From NCBI RefSeq assembly GCF_007595705.1, contig NZ_NISY01000017.1, positions 1 through 64,000 of the forward strand: a DNA stretch of 64,000 nucleotides. Reading direction: 5' to 3'. Shown here piece by piece: positions 16,501 to 23,922 of the stretch. The translations under genes were made by a program, and so were the position numbers. How positions within the stretch are numbered: position 1 is the stretch's first letter; every line of letters starts with the position of its first letter. The stretch is from Streptomyces sp. SAJ15. GTDB lineage: Bacteria; Actinomycetota; Actinomycetes; Streptomycetales; Streptomycetaceae. Below the pieces are notes generated by a model. It made no database searches. It was given only the letters and a program-made list of their open reading frames with translations, and was not told the DNA's origin.

Positions 16501-18210
16501 CCCCCGGGGTCGCGAGTCGCGCCCCTCGCCTCGAACGCGTCGGTCGCGACGGTCGCATCGGTCACATCGGTCGCGACAGTCACGTCGGTCGCATCGGCCG
16601 TGTCCGCCACGTCGGCCGCGCCGGCCGCGCCGGCCGCCTCGGCTCTGGCACACGCGTCGACCGCGGCGGCCCCACCCCCGACGCCGCCGGGTGACACACC
16701 TCGCCGGATGCGGCTGTGTCCGGTGCCGCTCGGTGACCGCGCCGCGGACCCCGCCCGCTTGGCGGGCAGGCGCTTCGCGCTGCTGGGGGGCGGGGACGTC
16801 GCCCGCGCGCTGGTCGCGCGGCTGACGGAGTTCGGGGCGGAGGCCGTGACCCTGGAGGCGGGGCACCTGCTCACCGAGCGGGACGGCGCGGTGGACGGGG
16901 TGGTGCTCCTCGGCGCGCTGGCCGACACCGAATCCGGTACCGACGCCGAAACCGGTGCCGACGCCGACGCCGGCTTCGACACCCGCCCACCGGTGCTCCC
17001 CGAGGCGTTCCCCGTGCTCCAGGCCGCCCTGCGGCACCGGCCGGGCCGTCTGCTGGCCGCCCGGACCGCCGACCCGCTCGACGTCCGCGCGGCCGGTCTG
17101 CACGGGCTGTTCCGCTCCGTGGCCAGGGAGTACCCGGAGACCCTCGCGAGAGTGGTGGACCTGCCCGGCCGCGCGTCGGCGGACACCGTCGCGGAGATGC
17201 TGCTGGCCGAGCTCTCGACCGAGGACGAGGACGCGCCGGTGGTGCTGCGGACCGGGGCGGGCCGGGAGGGACTGGAGCTGCGGGAGGAGCCGCTGGCGGG
17301 CCTGGCCGTCTCCGGCGCGGGCCCGGCCGGCGACGGGGCGGCGGAGGCCGCGGCCGTCGGGCTGGACCGCGACGCGGTGGTCGTGCTGGTCGGCGGGGCG
17401 CGGGGCATCACCGCCCAGTTCGCCCTCGCCCTGGCGTCCGCCGCGCGCTGCCGCGTCGAGCTGCTCGGTCGCACCCCCGAGCCCGTCGGCCCCGAGGATC
17501 CGACCACCGCCGGGGCCGCCGACCAGGCGTCGCTGCGCGCGGTCCTGGCCGCGCGGGGCGGCCTGTCGCCGGCGGAGGTCCAGCGGGAGAGCGCACGCGT
17601 GCTGGCGCGACGCGAGGTCGCCGCCACCCTCGCCGAGTTGCGGGAGCGGACCGGCTGGGCGCGGTACCGCGCGGTGGACGTACGGGACGGCGACGCGGTG
17701 CGTCGGGCGGTGGCGGAGATCCACGCCGAGCACGGGCGGCTCGACGGCGTCGTCTACGGAGCGGGGGTGATCGAGGACCGGCTGCTCCTGGAGAAGTCCG
17801 CCGAGTCCTTCCGGCGGGTGTACGGCACCAAGGTGGACGGTGCCGCCGCGCTGCTGGACGCCCTGGAGGAGCGGGCCGTCCACCCGGCCTTCGTGGTGCT
17901 CTTCGGGAGCGTCGCCGCCGTGCTGGGCAACCGCGGGCAGGCGGACTACGCGGCCGCCAACGACACGTTGGAGGCGCTCGGCGCGCGCTGGTCGATCCGC
18001 ACCGGCGGCCGGGCGCTGACCGTCCACTGGGGCCCGTGGGCGCCCGCCGCGGAACACGCGGGGATGGTCAGCCCGGAGCTGGGGCGCGCCTATGCCCGGC
18101 GCGGCGTCCGGCTCGTCGACCCGGAGGAGGGGACGCTCGCCCTGCTGCGCGAGCTCGCCTGGGGTGACGAGCGCTCCCGCTCCGTCGTCTACACCGCGTC
18201 GGGCTGGTGA
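10585..18210 (+). CDS. Multidomain PUFA-like polyketide synthase: two NPD-type barrels-KS-AT-ACP-KR
   Basis: A 2541-residue iterative-type synthase. Order: nitropropane-dioxygenase-like barrel (about 1-215; GGESGGRVG, ACGGIGP), acidic linker, second PfaD-like flavin barrel (about 345-735; EGAECGGHVGPR, FFAGGVHDE) that should act as enoyl reductase, then KS (757-1207; Cys956, His1091, His1131). Next come AT (about 1325-1650; GHSYGE with Ser1419, AFHSP), one ACP (Ser1871 in SVDSIKRAE) and KR (GGARGIT 2270-2276, Ser2442, Tyr2455), all with active-site residues intact. The DSIKR motif and PfaD-type domain are PUFA-synthase traits. PUFA synthases normally carry tandem ACPs and a separate PfaD; here there is one ACP and a fused reductase. 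ATG follows GGGAG. It is first of six coupled genes. Long Ala/Val/Thr-rich linkers flank the ACP. Product unknown. Confidence 0.88.
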   Translation: MDTALDFPDFLIGISPFGEPDARLVAAFSGAGGLGVLDLGTGDRRARGALEQVRRWTAGRRYGVRVGAGCRLTPEDLTAGLAADENAPDTVVLGVDARWSVPALVGRYRVLAEVTGLEEAVAAVRAGVDGLIARGGESGGRVGRLGTFVLLQQLLGAAEVSVPVWACGGIGPRTAAAAVAGGAAGVVVDSQLALLAESGVAAETAAVLRSLDGSETVVVDGRRGLRRRGAPPTRAATSADGVRTDPDAKDPTAKPSADDAPEGAAAQVIDPNDAAAHDVHPRDDAATADRPSAREDMEDRLLPVGQDGFLAARFAARWHTVGRTVQALTEAVRDCRHTAPAQAALRPGAAICDALGTRLPLAQGPMTRVSDQAGFASAVAAEGALPFIALALAGPEQSRSLLREAEAALAGRPWGVGVLGFAPEEVRSAQLEAIREVRPSHAVIAGGRPSQAKALERDGITTFLHVPSPGLLRQFLRAGARRFVFEGAECGGHVGPRNSFPLWEAQMAVIEDFLDERDAGTVASTGTGPGVGTGPSADADGDAGTGAGVGAGAPGRVEVFFAGGVHDERSAAMIAALAAPLTRRGVAVGLLMGTAYLFTEEAVEHGAIQPLFQRQVVGARCTTLLETAPGHATRCVPNPFTEGFHALKERLHARGVPARQRWEDLERLNVGRLRIASKGVERGPDGALLPVGEDRQLDEGVFMAGDVVALRSTVTTVDALHRSVTAGAADFLDRRAAELRGLLGPDASLDSAEPTPPRPLDVAVIGLACMFPQSPDLATFWANVLDGVDAVTEVPADRWDPAVHYRAPDGTGARGGDGATTVSRWGGFLPRIPFDPLRFGIPPTSLGSIEPVQLLALEAARRALDDAGYGDREGRSFDRARTSVVFGAEAGSDLSNARTLHAVLPSYLDTVPPGLAEQLPPITEDSFPGMLANVISGRIANRLDLGGANYTVDAACASSLAAVDVACKELATGTSDLVLCGGADLHNGINDYVYFSSVHALSATGRCRSFDQAADGIALGEGVACAVLKRLADAERDGDRVYAVIRGVGSSSDGRSLGLTAPRPEGQRSALERAYRNAGVSPADVGLIEAHGTGTAVGDRTELSVLEAVFTAAGAKPAGCALGSVKSQIGHTKCAAGLAGLVKTALALHTGVKPPTVHLERPNSAWERERSPFVFHTEPRPWAAPPAERVAGISAFGFGGTNFHVVLSAHGRGAPPAHGLDAWPVELFVFRGADRATALRGVDEMLRLTAANDAAGRPWRLRDLALTASRRAAAGHGPVQVALVAEDLDGLDRRLRRALAGESEPGAGVHLADPEVAAGGRPEPGRLVFLFPGQGSQRTGMFADLFVAFPELHRYLELDPALAAVLYPPAAFDKAERARQRERLTDTRAAQPALGVVGLAAYSLLRAAGLDPDMGAGHSYGELVALCAAGAMDARTLLRLSAERAAAIHDAAAAAPEGPGTMAAVTAGHEEVERALKETEWADRVVVANHNAPGQTVISGPVAAVDAAVGALRAAGHSARRIAVACAFHSPLVAAAGDRFAAALAGWSPRAPEFPVWANRTAAEHGADPEALRAELAAQIGAPVRFAEQIEDMYDAGARVFVEVGPGAVLTRLVGEILDGRPHRAVAVERRAAGSGLAGLLDALARLAVAGLPVRTDWMFRGRDAIEADAAAPPRRPGWSVDGQLVRTADGAVIPGALAPPRRVAEPVVAAPPAGEPRRSTDELLLEFLRTSRDLVATQRDVLLSYLGAAAGGRIPAPLPPVPASAPGAGAVAFAPGPLPGTTPLTAAVAATAPATAAPFAPFAPTAAPEGADPVPRPGAAPPPKVAAAPAALTEADVLRVVSEVISDRTGYPVDMIEPDLDLEADLSVDSIKRAEIAGEFARRLGVGGEGGADVPDDEELEELARARTAAAAAAWLSGRLAAGATPGTHDGASPAADHEGPPATDHGTPMPPTTDQWAPPAADHPVPPAADPPGSRVAPLASNASVATVASVTSVATVTSVASAVSATSAAPAAPAASALAHASTAAAPPPTPPGDTPRRMRLCPVPLGDRAADPARLAGRRFALLGGGDVARALVARLTEFGAEAVTLEAGHLLTERDGAVDGVVLLGALADTESGTDAETGADADAGFDTRPPVLPEAFPVLQAALRHRPGRLLAARTADPLDVRAAGLHGLFRSVAREYPETLARVVDLPGRASADTVAEMLLAELSTEDEDAPVVLRTGAGREGLELREEPLAGLAVSGAGPAGDGAAEAAAVGLDRDAVVVLVGGARGITAQFALALASAARCRVELLGRTPEPVGPEDPTTAGAADQASLRAVLAARGGLSPAEVQRESARVLARREVAATLAELRERTGWARYRAVDVRDGDAVRRAVAEIHAEHGRLDGVVYGAGVIEDRLLLEKSAESFRRVYGTKVDGAAALLDALEERAVHPAFVVLFGSVAAVLGNRGQADYAAANDTLEALGARWSIRTGGRALTVHWGPWAPAAEHAGMVSPELGRAYARRGVRLVDPEEGTLALLRELAWGDERSRSVVYTASGW
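16371..16690 (+). repeat. Low-complexity coding repeats in the linker after the ACP
   Basis: Within the first synthase, the linker between ACP and KR is made of short degenerate tandem units. The first part encodes repeated ADH/TDH-PP units (about 16380-16505). The second part repeats TCGGTCGCGACGGTC-like 12-15-bp units encoding VAS/VTS/SAT motifs (about 16535-16640). Both keep the reading frame. Such linkers are flexible tethers and are prone to length change by slippage. Confidence 0.6.
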
Positions 18211-18213
18211 GCC

Positions 18214-21200
18214 ATGACGGACGAGCGGTTTCCGCCGATCGCCATCGTCGGGATGGCGGTGCTGCTGCCGGGCGCCCCCGACCTGGCGACGTACTGGCGG
18301 AACCTGGTGGCCGGCACGGACGCGATCAGCGAGGTGCCGGCCGGGCGGTGGGACACGGACTTCTACCATCCGGACGGCGACCGGGGGCCGGACCGCGTGT
18401 ACTGCCGGCGGGGCGGGTTCGTGGACGAGTTCGCCGCGGTGGACGTGACCCGGTTCGGCATCATGCCGGCGTCGGTGCCCGGCACCGAACCCGACCAGCT
18501 GATCGCGCTGGACGTGGCGGCCGCCGCCATCGCCGACGCGGGCGGCGAGGAGCGGCTGCCCGAGCGGCACCGGGTCGGCGTGGTGCTGGGCCGGGGCGGC
18601 TACGCCGGGGCCGGCCTGGTGCGGCTGGACCAGCGGGTGCGCACCGCCCGCCAGCTCGTCCGCACCCTCGGGGAGCTGATGCCCGATCTACGGTCGGACC
18701 AGTTGGAGCGGGTGCGGGCCGCCTTCACCGACCGGCTGGGCCCGGACAGCCCCGAGTCCGCCATCGGGCTGGTGCCCAACCTCGCCGCGTCCCGGATCGC
18801 CAACCGGCTGGATCTGCGCGGCCCCGCCTACACGGTGGACGCCGCATGCGCCTCCTCGCTGGTGGCGATCGACCAGGCGGTGGTGGAGCTCGCCGCCGGC
18901 CGCTGCGACGTCATGCTGGCCGGGGGCGTGCACCACTGCCACGACATCACCCTGTGGAGCGTCTTCACGCAGTTGCGGGCGCTCTCCCCGAGTCAGCGCA
19001 TCCGCCCGTTCCATCGGGATGCCGACGGCATCCTGATCGGCGAGGGCACGGGCGTGGTGGTCCTCAAGCGGCTGGCCGACGCGGAGCGGGACGGGGACGG
19101 GATCTACGCGGTCATCCGCGGCACCGGGGTCTCCAGCGACGGCCGCACGTCGAGCCTGGCCAACCCGGACCCGGGGGGCCAGGTGCTGGCGGTGCGGCAG
19201 GCGTGGCGTGCGGCCGGGCTGGACCCGCGCGAGCCGCACTCCGTGGGGCTGGTGGAGGCGCACGGCACGGCGACCCCCGCCGGGGACGCGGCCGAACTCG
19301 CCACGCTGGCCGAGGTGTTCGGCCCCGGCAGCGGGCGGGACGACGGCGCGGCGGCCGTGCTCGGTTCGGTGAAGTCGATGATCGGCCACGCGATGCCGGC
19401 CGCCGGTGTGGCCAGCCTGGTCAAGGCGGCCCTGGCCGTGCACCACGGGATGCTGCTGCCGACGCTCCACTGCGAGGACCCGCACCCCGCGCTGGCCGCC
19501 ACGCGCTTCCGCACGCTCGACACGGCGCGGCCGTGGGAGTGCGACGAGGGCCGGTCCGTACGTCGTGCGGCGGTGAACGCCTTCGGCTTCGGGGGGATCA
19601 ACGCGCATGTGGTGCTGGAGCAGGCGCCCCAGCCGGCGCGCCGGGCGCGGTCGCGCCCGCTCGCCGTGTCCGAGCCGGAGCGGGTGCTGGCGCTGGCCGC
19701 CGAGACCGCCGACGAGCTCGCCGAGGTGCTGGCGGCGGACGACTCCACGGTGCTGGCCGCCCCGCGGGGTGACGGCCCGGTCCGGCTCGGCGTCGTGGCC
19801 CCGACCGGCCGGCGGTTGGCGCTGGCCCGGCGCATGGTGGCCGCCGGACGTCCGTGGCGCGGCCGCAACGACATCTGGTTCGCCCCCGCTCCGCTGCTGG
19901 GCGGGGCCGCCCCCGGCAGGCTGGCGTTCGTCTTCCCGGGCCTGGAGGGCGAGTTCGAGCCCCGCGTGGACGGTGTCGCCGAGCACTTCCGGCTGCCGCC
20001 CGAAGCGGGCGGCGGCCGTGACGGGCGGGTGCGGGTCGGCGACGTGGGACGGCACGCGATCGAGGTGTTCGCCGTCGGCCGGCTGCTGGACGGTGCGCTG
20101 CGGCGGATGGGGGTGACGCCGGACGCGGTGGCCGGGCACAGCGTCGGGGAGTGGAACGCGATGGCGATGGCCGGCATGTACGCGCGCGAGGCCGTCGACC
20201 GGTTCCTGGAGACCCACCGGCCGGACGAGCTCCGCGTGCCGGGCGTGGACTTCGCGGTGCTGGGCACCTCCGCCCGGCGGGTGCGGGCCGCGCTGCGGGA
20301 GCGGTCCGAGGAGCGGGTGGTGCTCTCCCACGACAACGCGCCCACCCAGGCGATCGTGTGCGGTCCGCGGGAGCCGGTGCGGGAGTTCGTCGGCTCGCTG
20401 CGTGCCGAGGGGGTGATCGCCCAGGTGCTGCCGTTCCAGTCGGGCTTCCACACGCCCATGCTGGCCCCCTATCTGGCCCCGATCGCCGCCCAGGCCGAGC
20501 GGTTCGAGCTGCTGCCCCCCGAGGTGCCCGTCTGGTCGGGCACGACCGCCTCGCCCTTCCCCGAGTCCCCGGAGGGGGTGCGCGCGCTGTTCGTGCGGCA
20601 CCTGCTGGAGCCGGTGCGCTTCCGGCCGTTGGTGGAGGCCATGTACGAGGCGGGCTTCCGGGTGTTCGTGCAGCTCGGCGCCGGTCAGCTGGCCGCGCTC
20701 ATCGGCGACACGCTCGACGGCAGGGACCACCTCGCGGTGGCCGCCACCTCGCCGCGCCGCGACGGCGTCGCCCAGCTGCGGCGGGTGGCCACGGCCCTGT
20801 GGACGCACGGCGCCTCCGTCGACCCGACACTGCCGCCCGTCGCCGCCCCGGGGCGCGCTCCGAGGCGGACCGCCGCGGCGGCGCGACCGCCGGCCCGACT
20901 CTCCCTGGACAGCGCGCTGGTGTCCCTGGAGGAGCGCGAGCTGGCCGCGCTGCGCCGCGAGCTGGCCCCGGCCCGTACGGCCGCCGCCGAGGCCGGCGCG
21001 CCGCCCGGACCGGCGGCCCCGACCGGGCGGGACGCCCCCTTCGAACCGGCCGCCCGACTGGACGCGATGGCCGGGCGCTTCCCGCTGGCCGCCGAGCTCG
21101 GGGCGCTGCTGCGGGAGACCGCGGACACCGCCGCGGAGCTGCTCACGGCGGGGGCGGCGCGCCGCTCTCCCGGGACCACCCTGCGGGTCTCCACGGAGAC

Positions 21201-22710
21201 GATGCCGTACCTGTTGGACCACTGCTTCTTCCACCAGCGCCCCGGCTGGCCCGATCTGGAGGACCGCCGTCCGGTGGTGCCGGCCACCACCATCGTCCAG
21301 CACCTCATGGACGCGGCGGAGCGGGCCGTCCCGGGGGCGCGGGCGGTGGCGGTGCGCCACGCGCGCTTCAACCAGTGGGTGACCGCCGCCACCCCCGTCG
21401 ACGTGCCCATCACCGTGCGGCCGTCGCCGGGCGTGCCCGGCGGTTACGACCTGACCTTCGGGACCCACGCGCAGGGCACGGTGGAGCTCGCCGCGGGGTA
21501 TCCGCCGGCCCCGGCCCCGTGGTGCGCGGACCCGGCCACCGAGCGGGTCCCCGTCCACACGGCGAAGGAGCTGTACAGCGAGCGCTGGATGTTCCACGGC
21601 CCCGCCTTCCAAGGGGTCTCGGAGATCACGGCGGTCGGCGACCGGCACATCCGCGGGGTGATCATCGCCCCGGCCGCGCCCGGTGCGCTGCTCGACAACG
21701 TCGGCCATCTGCTCGGCTACTGGATCGTCGCGGCGCACACCGAGCGGACCTCGGTGCTCCCCGTCGGCCTGCGGCACGTCCGTGTCTTCGGTCCGCCGCC
21801 GCGCCCCGGCACCACCGTGCGGTGCCTGGTCCGGATCTCCTCGCTGACCGAGACCGTGCTGGAGGCCGACGCCCAACTCGTCGTCGACGGCCGGGTCTGG
21901 GTGGAGCTCGCCGGCTGGCAGGACCGGCGCTTCGACAGCCTGCCGGAGACCAAGCTGGTGGAGCGGTTCCCCGAGCGTCACACGCTCTCCCGCCCGCAGC
22001 CGAGCGGATGGGTGCTGCTGCACGAGTGGTGGCGGGACGCCGCCTCCCGCGACCTGGTGATGCGCAACCACCTGGGCCGGGCGGAGCGGCTGGCGTTCGA
22101 GCGGCAGCCGCCGCGGGGGCGCCGGCAGTGGCTGTTGGGGCGGATCGCCGTCAAGGACGCCGTGCGGCAGTGGCTGTGGGACCGCGGGGAGGGACCGGTC
22201 TTCCCCGCCGAGATCGGCGTCGAGAACGACCCGTCCGGGCGGCCGTACGTCACCGGGGTGCACGGCCGGCGGCTGCCGGCGCTGGGCGTCACGTTGTCGC
22301 ACCGCGCCGAGACCGGGGTGGCCCTGGTGCGGCCCGGTGCCCGGCCGGGGGGCGGTGGTGTCGGGATCGACGTCGAGCAGGTCGTCGAGCGTCCGGCGCA
22401 GGCCCGGACCGTCGCGCTGGGCCCGGCCGAGCGCGAGCTGCTCGCCGCGACGTGCGCCGAGCGGGGCGAGCCGGAGGATGTGTGGTTCACCCGGTTCTGG
22501 GCGGCGAAGGAGGCCGCGTCCAAGGCGGAGGGGACCGGGCTGCGGGGGCGCCCCCGGGACTTCGCCGTCGTCGCCGCCGGCCCGGACGAGCTGCGGGTGG
22601 AGGTCGACGGCCGCTCGCACCGCGTGAGCTGCCGAGTCCTCGGCAACCCGGCGGGGCTCCCGGAGCGGGAGTACGTCGTGGCGTGGACGACGGCACCGGA
22701 GGAGGAGTAG
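18214..22710 (+). CDS. Multidomain synthase: KS-AT-DH-phosphopantetheinyl transferase
   Basis: A 1498-residue partner of the upstream synthase, starting three bases after its stop. Order: KS (about 1-466; Cys212 in DAACASS, EAHGTAT, MIGHAMPAAG, so a true condensing KS and not a chain-length factor), AT (about 570-867; GHSVGE with Ser643, GFHTP), then a double-hotdog DH (about 985-1230; His1003 in LLDHCFFH, Asp1161 in LLDNVGHLLGYW). The protein ends in an Sfp-like 4'-phosphopantetheinyl transferase (about 1306-1490; Asp1386 in GIDVEQ, Lys1432-Glu1433 in FWAAKEAASKAEGTG). A C-terminal PPTase fused behind DH is a hallmark of enediyne PKSE enzymes; here KR and ACP are in the other protein. The PPTase should activate the operon's own ACPs. 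AT substrate probably malonyl-CoA, not proven. Confidence 0.87.
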   Translation: MTDERFPPIAIVGMAVLLPGAPDLATYWRNLVAGTDAISEVPAGRWDTDFYHPDGDRGPDRVYCRRGGFVDEFAAVDVTRFGIMPASVPGTEPDQLIALDVAAAAIADAGGEERLPERHRVGVVLGRGGYAGAGLVRLDQRVRTARQLVRTLGELMPDLRSDQLERVRAAFTDRLGPDSPESAIGLVPNLAASRIANRLDLRGPAYTVDAACASSLVAIDQAVVELAAGRCDVMLAGGVHHCHDITLWSVFTQLRALSPSQRIRPFHRDADGILIGEGTGVVVLKRLADAERDGDGIYAVIRGTGVSSDGRTSSLANPDPGGQVLAVRQAWRAAGLDPREPHSVGLVEAHGTATPAGDAAELATLAEVFGPGSGRDDGAAAVLGSVKSMIGHAMPAAGVASLVKAALAVHHGMLLPTLHCEDPHPALAATRFRTLDTARPWECDEGRSVRRAAVNAFGFGGINAHVVLEQAPQPARRARSRPLAVSEPERVLALAAETADELAEVLAADDSTVLAAPRGDGPVRLGVVAPTGRRLALARRMVAAGRPWRGRNDIWFAPAPLLGGAAPGRLAFVFPGLEGEFEPRVDGVAEHFRLPPEAGGGRDGRVRVGDVGRHAIEVFAVGRLLDGALRRMGVTPDAVAGHSVGEWNAMAMAGMYAREAVDRFLETHRPDELRVPGVDFAVLGTSARRVRAALRERSEERVVLSHDNAPTQAIVCGPREPVREFVGSLRAEGVIAQVLPFQSGFHTPMLAPYLAPIAAQAERFELLPPEVPVWSGTTASPFPESPEGVRALFVRHLLEPVRFRPLVEAMYEAGFRVFVQLGAGQLAALIGDTLDGRDHLAVAATSPRRDGVAQLRRVATALWTHGASVDPTLPPVAAPGRAPRRTAAAARPPARLSLDSALVSLEERELAALRRELAPARTAAAEAGAPPGPAAPTGRDAPFEPAARLDAMAGRFPLAAELGALLRETADTAAELLTAGAARRSPGTTLRVSTETMPYLLDHCFFHQRPGWPDLEDRRPVVPATTIVQHLMDAAERAVPGARAVAVRHARFNQWVTAATPVDVPITVRPSPGVPGGYDLTFGTHAQGTVELAAGYPPAPAPWCADPATERVPVHTAKELYSERWMFHGPAFQGVSEITAVGDRHIRGVIIAPAAPGALLDNVGHLLGYWIVAAHTERTSVLPVGLRHVRVFGPPPRPGTTVRCLVRISSLTETVLEADAQLVVDGRVWVELAGWQDRRFDSLPETKLVERFPERHTLSRPQPSGWVLLHEWWRDAASRDLVMRNHLGRAERLAFERQPPRGRRQWLLGRIAVKDAVRQWLWDRGEGPVFPAEIGVENDPSGRPYVTGVHGRRLPALGVTLSHRAETGVALVRPGARPGGGGVGIDVEQVVERPAQARTVALGPAERELLAATCAERGEPEDVWFTRFWAAKEAASKAEGTGLRGRPRDFAVVAAGPDELRVEVDGRSHRVSCRVLGNPAGLPEREYVVAWTTAPEEE

Positions 22711-22779
22711 CGAGGGCGTCCGCGCGGAGGCCGTACCAGGCACACCAGACGCATGGAGAAGTCGGAAGGAGAGGACGCT

Positions 22780-23103
22780 GTGAACAGCAATCAGGTGCAG
22801 GCGCCGGGCCTCGATACCGAGGCCGGCGTGTTCGAGGAGGTCCTCGACATGCTCGAGGGGCTCCTCGGCGGCTACGCGTTCGACCGGGCGGAGATCACCA
22901 TGGACACCGAGCTCTCCAACGATCTGGACCTGGAGAGCTTCGACCTGGTCACCCTCGGCGGCCTGTTGTCCGCGCGCTTCGGCGAGCGGGTGAACTTCGC
23001 CGAGTTCCTCGCCGAGATCGACCTCGAGCGCGTCATCCGGCTCACGGTCGGCGACGTCGTCGGCCGCGTCACATCCCGGCTGTCGGACCCCGAGGAGTGC
23101 TGA
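22780..23103 (+). CDS. Free-standing acyl carrier protein
   Basis: 107-residue acidic acyl carrier protein. The four-helix pattern is clear, with attachment Ser53 in NDLDLESFDLVTLG, preceded by the usual acidic TELSNDLD. GTG 22780 is preferred over the in-frame ATG 22753 because AAGGAGA (about 22766-22772) is spaced eight bases before it. It sits between the synthases and the hydrolase; the ATG of the hydrolase is three bases after its stop. It could take the finished chain from the iterative synthase, or act as extra carrier since the large protein has only one ACP. The fused PPTase upstream is the obvious activating enzyme. Confidence 0.86.
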   Translation: MNSNQVQAPGLDTEAGVFEEVLDMLEGLLGGYAFDRAEITMDTELSNDLDLESFDLVTLGGLLSARFGERVNFAEFLAEIDLERVIRLTVGDVVGRVTSRLSDPEEC

Positions 23104-23106
23104 GTC

Positions 23107-23922
23107 ATGGCGGTCATCAGCGCCGAGGGCGTCGAGCTGAACGTGGAGCGGCTGGCGGCCCGCAGGGGGACCACGGACCCGCCGACCGTGGTCTTCATCC
23201 ACGGCATGCTCATCGACACGCTCGTCAGCGGCTATCTCACCCTGGGGCCGACCCTCGCCGCCGCGGGGTTCGACGTGGTCATGTACGACCAGCGGGGACA
23301 CGGCCGCAGTGAGCGGCTGCCCAGCGGGTACACGCTGGACGACTTCGTCGGCGACCTCGACGTCGTGCTCGACCGGCTGGCGGTGTCGGGGCCGGTGCAC
23401 CTGGTCGGCCACTCCTTCGGCGGCACCATCGCCTTCCACTACGCCGCGCGCCGACCGGACCGGGTGGCCACCGTCTCGGTGATCGAGTCGGAGCCGGCGA
23501 CCGACGGCTGGTCCCGCAAGATGGCGCTCGCCCTGCCGACCGCGGCGGTGGAGTTCGCCCGCGGCGACTTCCAGCAGTGGGTGAAGGAGGAGCACAGCGC
23601 CTACATGGCCCAGCGGGTGAAGGCCGCGTCGCAGCTGCTGAACTCCAGCACCGTGGCCCAGGACATCCCCGCCAGCCGGGTGCTGGACCAGGAGCACCTG
23701 CGGGCCCTGCGCTGCCCGGTCCTGGCCATCTACGGCAGCGAGTCGGAGCTGGTGGACCAGGAGCCGTGGCTGAAGTCGCTCATCAGCACCTGCCGTACCG
23801 TCGTGGTGCCGGACCAGGAGCACTGGGTGCTGCTGGCCCATCCGAGGATGGTGTGCGACCTGATCATAGGCTGGGTCCGCGAGCACCACCCGGCCCGGTC
23901 GAGGGAGGTCGGCGGGCGGTGA
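23107..23922 (+). CDS. Alpha/beta hydrolase (possible chain-release thioesterase)
   Basis: 271-residue alpha/beta hydrolase. Oxyanion region VFIHGM, strand-4 motif YDQRGHGRSE, nucleophile elbow GHSFGG, acid region YGSESELVD, and catalytic His in DQEHWVLLAHP. There is no signal peptide, so it is cytoplasmic. Position directly after the free ACP, and overlap with the glycosyltransferase (GTGA), argue for a role in the operon's pathway. Hydrolytic or transfer release of the acyl chain from ACP is the simplest role, because neither synthase ends in a thioesterase or reductase domain. A hydrolase acting on a later intermediate is equally compatible with the sequence. Confidence 0.84.
   Translation: MAVISAEGVELNVERLAARRGTTDPPTVVFIHGMLIDTLVSGYLTLGPTLAAAGFDVVMYDQRGHGRSERLPSGYTLDDFVGDLDVVLDRLAVSGPVHLVGHSFGGTIAFHYAARRPDRVATVSVIESEPATDGWSRKMALALPTAAVEFARGDFQQWVKEEHSAYMAQRVKAASQLLNSSTVAQDIPASRVLDQEHLRALRCPVLAIYGSESELVDQEPWLKSLISTCRTVVVPDQEHWVLLAHPRMVCDLIIGWVREHHPARSREVGGR

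Noticed and set aside
18214..19620. KS of the second synthase as a chain-length factor
   Set aside because: The active-site Cys212 and both catalytic His motifs are present, so it should condense.
10585..22710. Operon as a true enediyne PKS locus
   Set aside because: PKSE has KS-AT-ACP-KR-DH-PPTase in one protein and a neighbouring thioesterase E10 with the UNBL/U genes; here functions are split, a flavin reductase is fused and none of those partners occurs.
18688..23889. Antisense open frame of 1733 codons
   Set aside because: Shadow of the second synthase, ACP and hydrolase genes; no domain or ribosome site.
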